From a virus, in the IMG/VR virus record IMGVR_UViG_3300030328_002398, positions 1 through 55,003 of that record: DNA of 55,003 nucleotides, one strand, 5' to 3'. Made by a program: the position numbers and the translations under genes. The number at the start of each line of letters is the position of its first letter. Position 1 is the first letter of the stretch. The notes below the pieces were generated by a model that was given only the letters and a program-made list of their open reading frames with translations, did not search any database and was not told the DNA's origin. Below are positions 30,947-39,676 of this stretch, piece after piece.

Positions 30947-33457
30947 ATGATTGACAATTCCCTATTTACTACCAATTATGTTGGTAGAGACGGTTTCGTT
31001 TGGTGGATCGGCAAAGTTGCCAATGCTATCCACTGGAAAAATAGTGCAACCGATTTAGAAAAGGGATGGGCGTATAGATGTAAGGTCAGAATTATTGGTC
31101 ATCATCCATTTGATGAGGCTGAGTTGCCAGATAAAGATCTGCCTTGGGCTCATGTGATGGTTGATGCTACCTCTGGTTCTGGCCAGTCATGTTATGGTGA
31201 GAGTTCTAGAATGGTAGGTGGAGAAACTGTATTTGGTTTCTTCATGGACGGGGAGGATGCACAACAACCCGTTGTATTTGGTGCATTAGCTAGAAGTGTT
31301 AATGACACTAATTCTCCAACTAATGTATTATCATTATCTACAGAAGGTAAGAAAGCTGAGTCTGGTGCTTTTGGTACAATATCTGGAAGACTAGCAGGTG
31401 GATATGGTGCAACTACTCAACCAATAGCTAAAAAGAAAACAGTTGCAACCCCAACAGGAAATGCAGAACAGAAAGCAGGAGAAGATGGTGATACAGGAGA
31501 GAAAGAGGGATTAAGAAGAGAAACTAAGGGTGATGTAGAATTTGGTAATATTACTGCCGATCCCCATACTGCTTCTAATGGTTGTGAAGATGATGCAATC
31601 TCTACTATAACCCACACAATAGGAAGTTTTATTAAAACTATTAACTCTCTAACTGAGTTTGCTGGAACGTATATTAATGCTGCTCAAAACTTTGTTGCTG
31701 ATTTAAATAGACTTATTGGTAAGGCTACAAGAATAATTCTCGGTGCAATTAAGAGTATCATTAGAAGACTAAGAGATAAAGTAATGAAGTATCTTGGTAA
31801 GATATTTCGTAACTTAATAGGTCTAATTGTACCAGAACCACAAAAGAACCCTATCATTCAAGCTTTCAAGAGAATCATGGATTTGATTTTCTGTCTCTTC
31901 GAGAAGGCTGGTTTTGATATTATGGGTTTCATTAAGGGTCTTTTGAAAGATTTGATTGGAAAAACTATTAACGCAAGTGTCTGTGCAATAGAACAGGCTA
32001 TCTCTTCAATACTTGGTAAGTTATTAGGTACTATTTCTAAACTCCTAAAACCAATTCTAGACGGATTAGATTGGTTATCTGGGATGCTTAATAATGTCAT
32101 GAGTCTATTCAGTAAGATAACTTCTTATATGAATATGATTTTGAGTTTCTTATCTTGTGATTCCTTAAAATGTAAGGAATATGATGATTGGACACAGAGT
32201 ATGGGATTGAATACCAAAGGTGCTGGTAAGATGTCCAATGTTCTTAAGAATCTTGATTACATAGACAATCTAACTTATGAGGCTGGAGATGGATCTTTAT
32301 CCTTCTTAAGTCTGCTTGGTGGTGATTTGGATCAATTCTTTGATTGTACTGAGAAAACTAATAATCCTAAGACTCAAGATGATATTGGAAATAGTATTCC
32401 GCCAGGATTTATATTCCCTAAATGTGTCCCACCAAAAATAGATGTATTTGGTGATTGTACTAAGAAGGCGGAATTGATACCAGTAGTATCTGCTGTTGAT
32501 GGTAGTATTTTAACTATAGTTATAGCTCAGGCTGGTCTTGGTTATGAAGATGCCCCAAGTCTTAGTATTATTGATAAAACCAATCATGGTGGTGGTGCAA
32601 TTGCTAGAACAGTTATTGATGATAAGGGAAGAGTAGTTCAAGTTTATATGCTTCGTGGTGGTAGTGGATATTGTCAGACGAATGGTATTATACCTCCTAA
32701 GTTCCCTGTTACGGAAGAACCTATAGATGATCAATCACCATATATTACCTTTACAACTCCTGCTGATAATGCAGTAGGTGTTCAGACTTCTGTATCTCTA
32801 TCTGTTACATTCAATGAACCTATTATTAGAGGAGATGGTGATTTAGTTATCGTTGAATCTGCTACTAATGCTACTCATGAGACTATACCTGTAGAAGATA
32901 GTAGAATATCTTTCTTATCTTCTACTATAATTAAGATTGATCCATCACTTGACTTAAAACATAATACAGAGTATCATCTTACTATAACCTCTGGTGCATT
33001 TGAAGATTTAACTGGTAATATATTTGCTGGAATTGCAAGGACAGATACTTATAACTTTACTACAAGAGGTGTTGCTGGTATAGGAAGTGAACCTGTTGGT
33101 ATAGTTACTGATATTAGACCTGAAAAGCCTGGAATTGGTTATACCTCTGGTGATAATGGTCAGGTTGGTAATTGTAGTTTCGATTTAGTTACTACTCCAG
33201 CTGGATCTATTGTTGGTGTTAAGAATATCAAGTGTTCAGATAAACATAAGACTATTCCTGAAGTAATAATCAATACTACAACAGGTAGAGGCGCTGAATT
33301 GTTACCAGTTATTTCATATTCACCAGACTTTGTACAAGACATTGGTGAGAAACCAAATCAATATGATGAGAATGGAAATAGAATTTATGGTCCTGACGGA
33401 AAGGCTCTTGTCATTGATGTCATTGACTGTGTTGGTAAGGAGGTAATTAGAGAATAA
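30947..33457 (+). CDS. 5: baseplate hub protein gp5 (OB-fold, Big_5 domain, no lysozyme)
   Basis: 836 residues. The N-terminal OB-fold of gp5 is clear (FTTNYVGRDGFVWWIGKV, RCKVRIIGHHPFD, LPDKDLPWAHVM). A long helical middle part replaces the T4 lysozyme domain (KTINSLTEFAGTYINAAQNF, LGAIKSIIRRLRDKVMKYLG). Residues about 600-710 form an Ig-like Big_5 domain (ITFTTPADNAVGVQTSVSLS, YHLTITSGAFEDLTGN). The peptidoglycan hydrolase may be supplied by another protein, such as 27545. Confidence 0.85.
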   Translation: MIDNSLFTTNYVGRDGFVWWIGKVANAIHWKNSATDLEKGWAYRCKVRIIGHHPFDEAELPDKDLPWAHVMVDATSGSGQSCYGESSRMVGGETVFGFFMDGEDAQQPVVFGALARSVNDTNSPTNVLSLSTEGKKAESGAFGTISGRLAGGYGATTQPIAKKKTVATPTGNAEQKAGEDGDTGEKEGLRRETKGDVEFGNITADPHTASNGCEDDAISTITHTIGSFIKTINSLTEFAGTYINAAQNFVADLNRLIGKATRIILGAIKSIIRRLRDKVMKYLGKIFRNLIGLIVPEPQKNPIIQAFKRIMDLIFCLFEKAGFDIMGFIKGLLKDLIGKTINASVCAIEQAISSILGKLLGTISKLLKPILDGLDWLSGMLNNVMSLFSKITSYMNMILSFLSCDSLKCKEYDDWTQSMGLNTKGAGKMSNVLKNLDYIDNLTYEAGDGSLSFLSLLGGDLDQFFDCTEKTNNPKTQDDIGNSIPPGFIFPKCVPPKIDVFGDCTKKAELIPVVSAVDGSILTIVIAQAGLGYEDAPSLSIIDKTNHGGGAIARTVIDDKGRVVQVYMLRGGSGYCQTNGIIPPKFPVTEEPIDDQSPYITFTTPADNAVGVQTSVSLSVTFNEPIIRGDGDLVIVESATNATHETIPVEDSRISFLSSTIIKIDPSLDLKHNTEYHLTITSGAFEDLTGNIFAGIARTDTYNFTTRGVAGIGSEPVGIVTDIRPEKPGIGYTSGDNGQVGNCSFDLVTTPAGSIVGVKNIKCSDKHKTIPEVIINTTTGRGAELLPVISYSPDFVQDIGEKPNQYDENGNRIYGPDGKALVIDVIDCVGKEVIRE

Positions 33458-34047
33458 TGCCAGAAGAAATTCCACCACAGTCGGTACAGACTAAAGAATA
33501 TATTGCCAATTATCCTGGCTTTCGTATTCATTCAGGTATAACAGTCCCAGATGGAGACATGAAAGGTCGTGTTGTTGATCTTTCAATGTATACGGATGAG
33601 GGTCAGGGTTGGTCATTTTATAAAGATGGATATCATAAACAGGTTGTGCTGGGTACATCATATGATTTGAGTGGTGTGCGACTTGAAAATAAAGGACCTG
33701 TTAATGTATATGCAAAGATAATTACTGCTGCCCAAGGACATATATTACTAGATGCTAAGGATGGTGATGTTATTATAAAGGGACATAATGTAAGATTGGA
33801 AGCTACTGGTGGAGATGGTGAGATTACATTAAAGAGTACTAAGTTTATTCAACTTGATGGATCTGTTCTTAACTTTAGAGGTACTAATATCAATGTGCTT
33901 GCAACAAATAATATAAGTATGGGTGGAAACTTCATTGAACTATCTGGTGGTGTTGGTGTTGAAGCAGGAACACAGACTGATATATTCCAAGCACCATTCT
34001 TTGGTTCTATTATGAAATTCCTAGACAAATTTAAAGACTTCTTATAA
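33457..34047 (+). CDS. baseplate spike / beta-helix needle protein
   Basis: 196 residues. After an N-terminal domain (GRVVDLSMYTDEGQGWSFYK) the chain is a series of short beta strands typical of a triple-stranded beta-helix (NVYAKIITAAQGHILLDAKD, DVIIKGHNVRLEATGGDG, FIQLDGSVLNFRGTNIN). In T4 this needle is the C-terminus of gp5; here it is encoded separately, one base after gp5 ends. Confidence 0.72.
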   Translation: MPEEIPPQSVQTKEYIANYPGFRIHSGITVPDGDMKGRVVDLSMYTDEGQGWSFYKDGYHKQVVLGTSYDLSGVRLENKGPVNVYAKIITAAQGHILLDAKDGDVIIKGHNVRLEATGGDGEITLKSTKFIQLDGSVLNFRGTNINVLATNNISMGGNFIELSGGVGVEAGTQTDIFQAPFFGSIMKFLDKFKDFL

Positions 34048-34889
34048 TGGCATTTACCGCATCCATCATAATGGCAGGTGATAAGGTAGTCATTGGCGCC
34101 TTGGATATGTCATTCCTTTCTGCTACTAGTAGATTATTTCCAGGCACGTTAGTTGCTAATGGTCCCTGTTACTTTGGTACTGCAATTTCGCCTGGCATAC
34201 CTACTGCCACAGTGATGATTGGCCCTCCTATGGGTATATCTGCACCATTATCACTTAGATGTGATGGTATTGCTAACTTTCATGGTGTAGTTAATGTCAT
34301 TGCAGTCAGTACTTTTGTGGGATTATGTACCAAACTTGGTACTACCATTAAGAATGCTTTGAGTCTCAAGAATGGTATTGAGATTAAAAATGCATTGTCT
34401 GTTGGTAATGCAATAGCACAACAGAATGGTAATTTGAATGTCTCTGGGTTTGTTACTATTCAGGGATTACTTGCAGTTGGTGGTAATATAACTTGTGCAA
34501 AGATATTTGCAGGTTTTGGTGCTTTTGCTGCTGTCGCTGCACCGTTTAAGAAATTTGATATTCCTCATCCTACTAAAGAAGGTATGAGACTTAGACATGC
34601 TTGTATTGAGGGTGCAGAGATAGGTGTATATCATAGAGGCACAGTACAAGGTAATGTAATTAATCTACCAGAATACTGGAAAGGATTGGTAGATCATGAT
34701 ACAATAACAGTTACATTAACACCTATTCAAACTTATCAAGAATTGTCTTATGAAGTTATTGATTGGGGCACTAAAATTAAGGTTTTAAATAGTGCTGGAG
34801 GTCCAGTAAATTGCAGTTTCGTTGTCTATGGAGAACGGAAAGACGTTGATAAACTAGAGATCGAATATGAAGGTGATGAAATCCGATGA
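34047..34889 (+). CDS. virion tip or fibre protein
   Basis: 280 residues. The N-terminal and central parts are Gly/Ala/Val-rich beta repeats (LGTTIKNALSLKNGIEIKNA). The C-terminal segment IPHPTKEGMRLRHACIEGAEIGVYHRG, given here by its ends (about 178-204), belongs to a C-terminal module seen in many phage tail fibre and spike proteins. The gene sits directly after the spike gene, so a tip or adhesin-like role is likely. Confidence 0.65.
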   Translation: MAFTASIIMAGDKVVIGALDMSFLSATSRLFPGTLVANGPCYFGTAISPGIPTATVMIGPPMGISAPLSLRCDGIANFHGVVNVIAVSTFVGLCTKLGTTIKNALSLKNGIEIKNALSVGNAIAQQNGNLNVSGFVTIQGLLAVGGNITCAKIFAGFGAFAAVAAPFKKFDIPHPTKEGMRLRHACIEGAEIGVYHRGTVQGNVINLPEYWKGLVDHDTITVTLTPIQTYQELSYEVIDWGTKIKVLNSAGGPVNCSFVVYGERKDVDKLEIEYEGDEIR

Positions 34890-36526
34890 CTAAACCAAGA
34901 GATATAACAAAAAGACTTAGAGAGTCTAGAGAACAGAAGAAGGATCAAGTTGATCAGATGCAAGAGCAACTGACTATAATTGATGCTGTCATTGATGAAT
35001 ATGATGAATTGATTCTTAAGATGGATGGTAAGATACCTCCATTAATTAAACCAATCAACGTTGATATTACGGCAGTAGAGACTGCTTATAAGAATAGAAT
35101 TTCTCATGGATGTAGGTCTGATCTTGCTTGGCGACAGAATTCTGTTTGGGATGACGATGATGGTAGTAGTTATCAGTCATGGACTGTAGTAAAAGATCCA
35201 AGTACTAGAGTTACTATTGGATATTATGGTGGAAAGTATTGGAGATATCCTAAGAATATGGAGTATGGATCCAATGTAGTTACTGATATAACCAGTGCAA
35301 GTGTTGGTATTATGTCAGTCACCAGTGGTGGTGTTGCTCCAATGGCGATATTTGATACAAGAGGTGCTCAATTTACTGGATTCAATACTGATGGACAACC
35401 TAGTGGATATAATGCAGTAATTAAAGTTGGTGATTATGTAACTGATGCTCTTGAGAATCCTTCCATTTATACTACTGGTAACCTTCCAACTGTTGTTGGA
35501 TTAGGAACTACATCTTGGCCTGGAATGAGATATGCTTTGAGTGGATTCTGTACATCTAGTGATAATAAGATATATGGTGATAAGAATGTTGGAATATTCA
35601 CTCATGCTAATATAGGAGATTTTGTTTATGATACTGATACTACAGGTATTACCTCATTCAGTACTGGTGGAGTTTTACCAAATGGAGCAAGGATAACAGG
35701 ATTTGGAACTGCTGTGGGAATTAAGACAGTAGTTAGTGCTGGTGGTACTAGTATTGGTGTTCCTGTGGTATATGATTTCATGACTCTTAATAAGACAGTT
35801 ACCGCAAGTATTGCTGCAACAACTGGATATACATTCAACGTTGGTATAGTATCTACATATAATGCTTTATTCTTAAGTACAACAACATCTATTGGTGCTG
35901 CACTTAGTTCTTTCTTGGTTGTTCGTGGTCCTGATAATAGTGATCTTGTTTTTGACTCTACTAAGAACCCGATAGATCCTGTTGAAATAGGTATGTTGAA
36001 TGAATATAAGGTTGGTAGAGGACATAAGTTAGAACTTATTAATAATAAGGATCCAGATATTGTTGCACAGTGGCATGAAGTACAACAGGATCCAGAACCA
36101 TTAGTTGGGGCTGGATTTGCAGAGTATTGGGTGGGTGATTTAAATTGGCCAATCTTTGACGATGATGGTACTGAATCTTATGTTTATGAAGGACAAACAA
36201 TATCTTTTGCTAGTACATCAGGTAATATTGGATACAAACAAGTTCCTCCAACTGGCAGTATTCCAGGCGATTGCGGTGATTTTGATCAGGCAATATTAGA
36301 TGCTGAAACACAACTGAGTACTAGACTTGCAACTGATCTTCCAAAGATTAGACATTATATTAATGGTGCATCTTCTCTTAGAGAGATAAGAAATGATGAT
36401 GAAACGCAAGCATGGTCAATGTTGCAGGGAATTGGTTATATAAATGAGGATAGAAAGAATTTAAAAATAAGAGCTGATCAAATTGATGACTTCGATTGGA
36501 AAGGAGTTGGTGTTGACAACGACTGA
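34886..36526 (+). CDS. virion structural protein, unknown
   Basis: 546 residues: an N-terminal coiled coil (LRESREQKKDQVDQMQEQLT), then a Gly/Thr/Ser-rich beta part with recurrent VGI-, TTSIG- and SGG-type strands, and a C-terminal helical part (LNWPIF ... IRHYINGASSLREIRNDDET). It overlaps the previous gene by ATGA. Baseplate-proximal location suggests a short-tail-fibre or wedge component. Confidence 0.6.
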   Translation: MTKPRDITKRLRESREQKKDQVDQMQEQLTIIDAVIDEYDELILKMDGKIPPLIKPINVDITAVETAYKNRISHGCRSDLAWRQNSVWDDDDGSSYQSWTVVKDPSTRVTIGYYGGKYWRYPKNMEYGSNVVTDITSASVGIMSVTSGGVAPMAIFDTRGAQFTGFNTDGQPSGYNAVIKVGDYVTDALENPSIYTTGNLPTVVGLGTTSWPGMRYALSGFCTSSDNKIYGDKNVGIFTHANIGDFVYDTDTTGITSFSTGGVLPNGARITGFGTAVGIKTVVSAGGTSIGVPVVYDFMTLNKTVTASIAATTGYTFNVGIVSTYNALFLSTTTSIGAALSSFLVVRGPDNSDLVFDSTKNPIDPVEIGMLNEYKVGRGHKLELINNKDPDIVAQWHEVQQDPEPLVGAGFAEYWVGDLNWPIFDDDGTESYVYEGQTISFASTSGNIGYKQVPPTGSIPGDCGDFDQAILDAETQLSTRLATDLPKIRHYINGASSLREIRNDDETQAWSMLQGIGYINEDRKNLKIRADQIDDFDWKGVGVDND

Positions 36527-36561
36527 GTTATCAATTAAAATGTAATCACTAGGGCAAAATT

Positions 36562-37164
36562 ATGGATCAAGGACCTGCACCGAATCTGAAACAGATATTC
36601 GGTATTCCCATATTTGAAGACAAAGTAGATCTAAATATATTCCAAATTCCTGATGAACCAGAAGAGGATCTCCAACCTACATGGGATTCTGGTGTCAGGA
36701 CAACTTTTAATACTAAATTAGAGTTGCCTCAACCAGTTTGGGAACATATAGGTGAAATTGTTGGTAATAATTTGGGACCTGTTGGATTAATGGGGTTGGA
36801 ACCACATATAGGACATGTGTGGAGGAATAGATATCAGGAACATGATTATCAGGATCCTCATATACATCCTAATTCTCAGTGGAGTTTTATTGTATATGAA
36901 ACTGTAGAAAATGCTAGAACATCGTTCTTTAATCCTTCTATGGGTTTGATTCAGAATCAGTTGGGTAATTGCCATGGTGCATTTCCTTTGGATTATAAAC
37001 CAAAGCTCAAAAAAGGTGATATAATTATATTCCCATCTTTCCTAATGCACAGTGTCAATTCTGGACAGGTAGGAACTACTATTTCAGGTAATATATACAT
37101 GAAATATCAAACCCCAGAAGAAGAGGGTGTGGTTCGTATGGAAAGGGAGGAACAAAATGGATAA
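36562..37164 (+). CDS. 2OG-Fe(II) oxygenase family protein (PF13759-type)
   Basis: 200 residues with the H-x-H metal pair at 100-102 (DPHIHPNSQWSF) and a distal His in FPSFLMHSVNSG, plus a LKKGDIIIFPSF strand. This subfamily uses HxH rather than HxD in the first motif. It lies just before the RNA gene cluster. Substrate unknown. Confidence 0.78.
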   Translation: MDQGPAPNLKQIFGIPIFEDKVDLNIFQIPDEPEEDLQPTWDSGVRTTFNTKLELPQPVWEHIGEIVGNNLGPVGLMGLEPHIGHVWRNRYQEHDYQDPHIHPNSQWSFIVYETVENARTSFFNPSMGLIQNQLGNCHGAFPLDYKPKLKKGDIIIFPSFLMHSVNSGQVGTTISGNIYMKYQTPEEEGVVRMEREEQNG

Positions 37165-37414
37165 AGAAGAGTATCAAAAAAGATGTGATGCAGTAGAAGA
37201 TACTGCATATGCTGAGAAAGGCCATCCCCAAGCCTTTGGAAATGAATTACTACTTCAGAACATAGATGCTTTTGGAGCGGCAATAGCCGATATTCATCAT
37301 CGTGTTAAGAAACTAGAGGATAAATTCCGTGAGATGGAAATAAGTCAATCTCTCTTGGATACAACTGTAAATGATCTAATTAAGGAGAAAGGTGATGGTA
37401 CTAAGAACGTTTAA
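37157..37414 (+). CDS. hypothetical helical protein
   Basis: An 85-residue, charged helical coiled-coil protein (DIHHRVKKLEDKFREMEISQ). ATG 37157 removes an unlikely ten-residue extension; the gene overlaps the preceding one by 8 bases. Unknown. Confidence 0.65.
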   Translation: MDKEEYQKRCDAVEDTAYAEKGHPQAFGNELLLQNIDAFGAAIADIHHRVKKLEDKFREMEISQSLLDTTVNDLIKEKGDGTKNV

Positions 37415-37538
37415 AAAGATCGACAAGAAAGGTCGTGAAGAAGAGTGGAGTTGGGAAGAGACACCTGAACTCGCTGAATATATCTCTAAGCAATCAGGGA
37501 AACCACATCTGAACGAACCTCCTCATAAGAAGGAGTAA
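37395..37538 (+). CDS. hypothetical 47-residue protein
   Basis: A basic and Trp/Glu-rich short protein (RTFKKIDKKGREEEWSWEET). It overlaps the previous gene by 20 bases and ends 2 bases before tRNA-Thr. Confidence 0.6.
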   Translation: MVLRTFKKIDKKGREEEWSWEETPELAEYISKQSGKPHLNEPPHKKE

Positions 37539-37540
37539 TC

Positions 37541-37612
37541 GCCTCTATAGCACAGCGGTAGTGCAGGGCTTTTGTAAAGCCAAGGTCGGCGGTTCAAATC
37601 CGTCTGGAGGCA
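37541..37612 (+). tRNA. tRNA-Thr (TGT)
   Basis: A 72-nt cloverleaf: acceptor GCCTCTA/TGGAGGC (one T-G pair), D arm GCAC/GTGC, anticodon loop TTTGTAA with TGT, and T arm GGCGG/CCGTC around TTCAAAT. One G-A mismatch sits in the anticodon stem. The 3' CCA is not encoded. It lies directly before the tmRNA acceptor piece. It reads ACA codons. Confidence 0.93.
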
Positions 37613-37679
37613 TCCTCTTTTGAGGATAGGTGATGTCACCTACATTCTGGACAGGAGTTCGACTCTCCTCACCTCCACC
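37613..37679 (+). ncRNA. ssrA: tmRNA acceptor piece (permuted two-piece tmRNA)
   Basis: The 3' half of a tmRNA placed first. The tRNA-like T arm AGGAG/CTCCT around TTCGACT (37653-37669) is preceded by TCTGGAC as in bacterial tmRNA ends. The acceptor strand is CACCTCC (37670-37676), the discriminator A37677, and partial CC follows. CACCTCC pairs with GGGGGTG at 37759-37765, about 80 bases downstream, which would complete the acceptor stem. A TCCTC/GAGGA hairpin (37613-37626) and TAGGTGA/TCACCTA inverted repeat (37627-37642) precede it. Such permuted tmRNAs are known in marine cyanobacteria. The 5' boundary is uncertain. Confidence 0.85.
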
Positions 37680-37681
37680 TT

Positions 37682-37754
37682 TGCTCCTTAGCTCAGTTGG
37701 TAGAGCGGTTGACTGTTAATCAATTTGTCGCTGGTTCGAGCCCAGCAGGAGCAG
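37682..37754 (+). tRNA. tRNA-Asn (GTT), embedded between the tmRNA pieces
   Basis: A complete 73-nt cloverleaf: acceptor TGCTCCT/AGGAGCA, D arm GCTC/GAGC, anticodon stem GTTGA/TCAAT with loop CTGTTAA, T arm GCTGG/CCAGC around TTCGAGC, discriminator G. It begins 2 bases after the acceptor piece and ends 4 bases before the coding piece, so it fills the intervening segment of the permuted tmRNA. Its processing ends could release the tmRNA pieces. Confidence 0.93.
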
Positions 37755-37758
37755 TCAT

Positions 37759-37990
37759 GGGGGTGCCAAGGTTTCGACAGGGTATAAGGAACATGACTGA
37801 AGACCTGCTTGGATAAGCAAACACAGATGCTAAAGACATCGACACCGCTGCGAATAACATCGTAGCATTCTCTCGTGTTCTCACAAGAGAATTCTCCCGC
37901 ACTAGCGAACTCGCTACTGCCTAAGGGGAGATGGGGGTTTAGATCAACCTTCTTAACCAACTGATCCTTGGGGGTGCAATGCCCCCTCTA
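37759..37990 (+). ncRNA. ssrA: tmRNA coding piece with proteolysis tag
   Basis: It starts GGGGGTGCC, followed by GGTTTCGACAGG, the conserved 5' tmRNA segment. The tag frame begins at GCG 37850 and ends at TAA 37922-37924. It encodes 24 residues, starting ANNIVAFSR (the cyanobacterial tag start) and ending SELATA. The C-terminus differs from the LAA or VAA that proteases recognise. After the tag, AUCCUU (37964-37969) can pair with GAGGAU (37622-37627) of the acceptor piece. A GGGGG/CCCCC hairpin (37970-37986) may end or stabilise the RNA. The 3' end is uncertain. Confidence 0.9.
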
Positions 37991-38008
37991 TTACTATGTT
38001 TTTAGGTA

Positions 38009-39676
38009 ATGAGAGTAGTTGGTATTAGTCCTAGTCATGATGCTTCCGTTTGTGTATTAAACGATGGAGTTATAGAAGGTTTTTATAAAGAAGAGAGATA
38101 TTGGCGTGAGAAGAAAGCGGATAGACCATACCTTTCATTAATTGAAGCAAAGAATAACTTAAAGGGTCCAGTAGATAAGGTAGTAATTGCATCACCAGAT
38201 CCCCCAGATTCATATAGTATAGATGAGATCGCAAGGAGATTATTTGGTTGTGAAGTTCTTGATATGTCTCAGGTGCATCACCTACAACATGCTGCACTTG
38301 GATTTGAGAATAGTAAGTTTGATCAGGCTTTAATATTTGTGTTAGATAGACAGGGATCTCTTATAGGTGATTGTTTAACTGAATCCGAGACTGTTCTTGT
38401 AGGAGAGAGGGATCCATATTCAATTATGGAGATCTATAAAAACTATTGGGCTCCTGTATCTGGTTTTGAACATTCTTTAAAGATTAATAAGGTATTAGAA
38501 GAACTTAATAATAGTGGAACTACTAAACATATTTGTAGAAGTCAGTTTTGTTTAACTAAAGTTTATGAGTCTGCAACTACTTTAATAGGACAACACCCAT
38601 TAGAGAATGGTAAGACTATGGGATTGACTGCTTATGGTAATCCTGACGGATTTCCAGATCTATTTGTTAAGGCATTGGATCCAGACATCCAAATGATTCC
38701 AAACGATTCCTATTTTAATAAGATAGAACCCATAACTCATACACCAGAACCCGTATGTTTTAGGGATTTTACTCATATGATTGTTAAGAATGTCCCTCAA
38801 GATTATTATCAAGTATATGCTGATTATGCAAAGCATGTTCAGAATCAAACTCAAGAGGCAGTATCAGAATGTATTGCATACTATTCTAATAAGACAGGTA
38901 TTAAGAATATAGTGGTGACAGGTGGTTTTGGTATGAATGTAGTTGCAAATTCATATTATGTTCAGACTAATCCAGATCTAAATTTCTTCTTTGAACCACT
39001 TGCAGATGATACTGGTAATAGTATTGGTGGTGCCATGCTTGTATATAAACAAACATCAAAAGATATTAGAAATTATGCTTTATGTGATACCTTCTATCAT
39101 GGAACTCCTACTTCTGCTGGAGATCTAGGACAGGATGTTGATTTATCTGAGGTTGTAGAGTTACTCTTACAGCAGAAGTCTATTGGAGTATTTCAAGGAT
39201 ATGCAGAGGCAGGACAACGTGCATTAGGTAATAGATCTATACTATTTGATGCTACTAATCCAGAGTGCAAGAATATTCTTAATCGTATTAAGAAGAGGGA
39301 ATGGTATCGTCCTTTTGCTGCAATGGTACTTGAAGAAGACGCTGATATATATTTTGATATGTTAGGATCATCTCGTAGTGAGTTTATGACTCAATCATAT
39401 CAGGTTAGGAGTGAATATAGAGAATTACTAAAGGGTATTGTACATGTGGATGGTTCTTGTCGATTACAGACAATAAATAAAGGACATTCATTATATGATT
39501 TCCTTAAGGAATTGAAGAGTAATGACCATATTGGTGTTATTGCCAATACATCATTTAACCTTGCTGGAGAACCACTTGTAGAAACAGTGGATCAGGCTCT
39601 TAAAACACTAAATGAATCAGAGTTGGATTATCTCTGGTTTCCTGAACATTCTAGGATTATTAAAGACAATGTTTGA
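38009..39676 (+). CDS. carbamoyltransferase, NodU/CmcH family (second copy)
   Basis: 555 residues with N-terminal ISPSHDASVCVL, metal-binding VHHLQHAALGF (His90, His91, His94), GKTMGLTAYGNP, GGFGMNVVAN, then C-terminal AEAGQRALGNRSIL and REWYRPFAAMVLEED. It carbamoylates an unknown hydroxyl acceptor. It is clearly diverged from the copy at 4114, so not a recent duplicate. It leads the oxygenase cluster, and the next gene overlaps it by 8 bases. Confidence 0.92.
   Translation: MRVVGISPSHDASVCVLNDGVIEGFYKEERYWREKKADRPYLSLIEAKNNLKGPVDKVVIASPDPPDSYSIDEIARRLFGCEVLDMSQVHHLQHAALGFENSKFDQALIFVLDRQGSLIGDCLTESETVLVGERDPYSIMEIYKNYWAPVSGFEHSLKINKVLEELNNSGTTKHICRSQFCLTKVYESATTLIGQHPLENGKTMGLTAYGNPDGFPDLFVKALDPDIQMIPNDSYFNKIEPITHTPEPVCFRDFTHMIVKNVPQDYYQVYADYAKHVQNQTQEAVSECIAYYSNKTGIKNIVVTGGFGMNVVANSYYVQTNPDLNFFFEPLADDTGNSIGGAMLVYKQTSKDIRNYALCDTFYHGTPTSAGDLGQDVDLSEVVELLLQQKSIGVFQGYAEAGQRALGNRSILFDATNPECKNILNRIKKREWYRPFAAMVLEEDADIYFDMLGSSRSEFMTQSYQVRSEYRELLKGIVHVDGSCRLQTINKGHSLYDFLKELKSNDHIGVIANTSFNLAGEPLVETVDQALKTLNESELDYLWFPEHSRIIKDNV

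Noticed and set aside
37688-37960. Open frame opposite the tRNA-Asn/tmRNA cluster
   Set aside because: Covered by well-supported RNA genes; no start signal.
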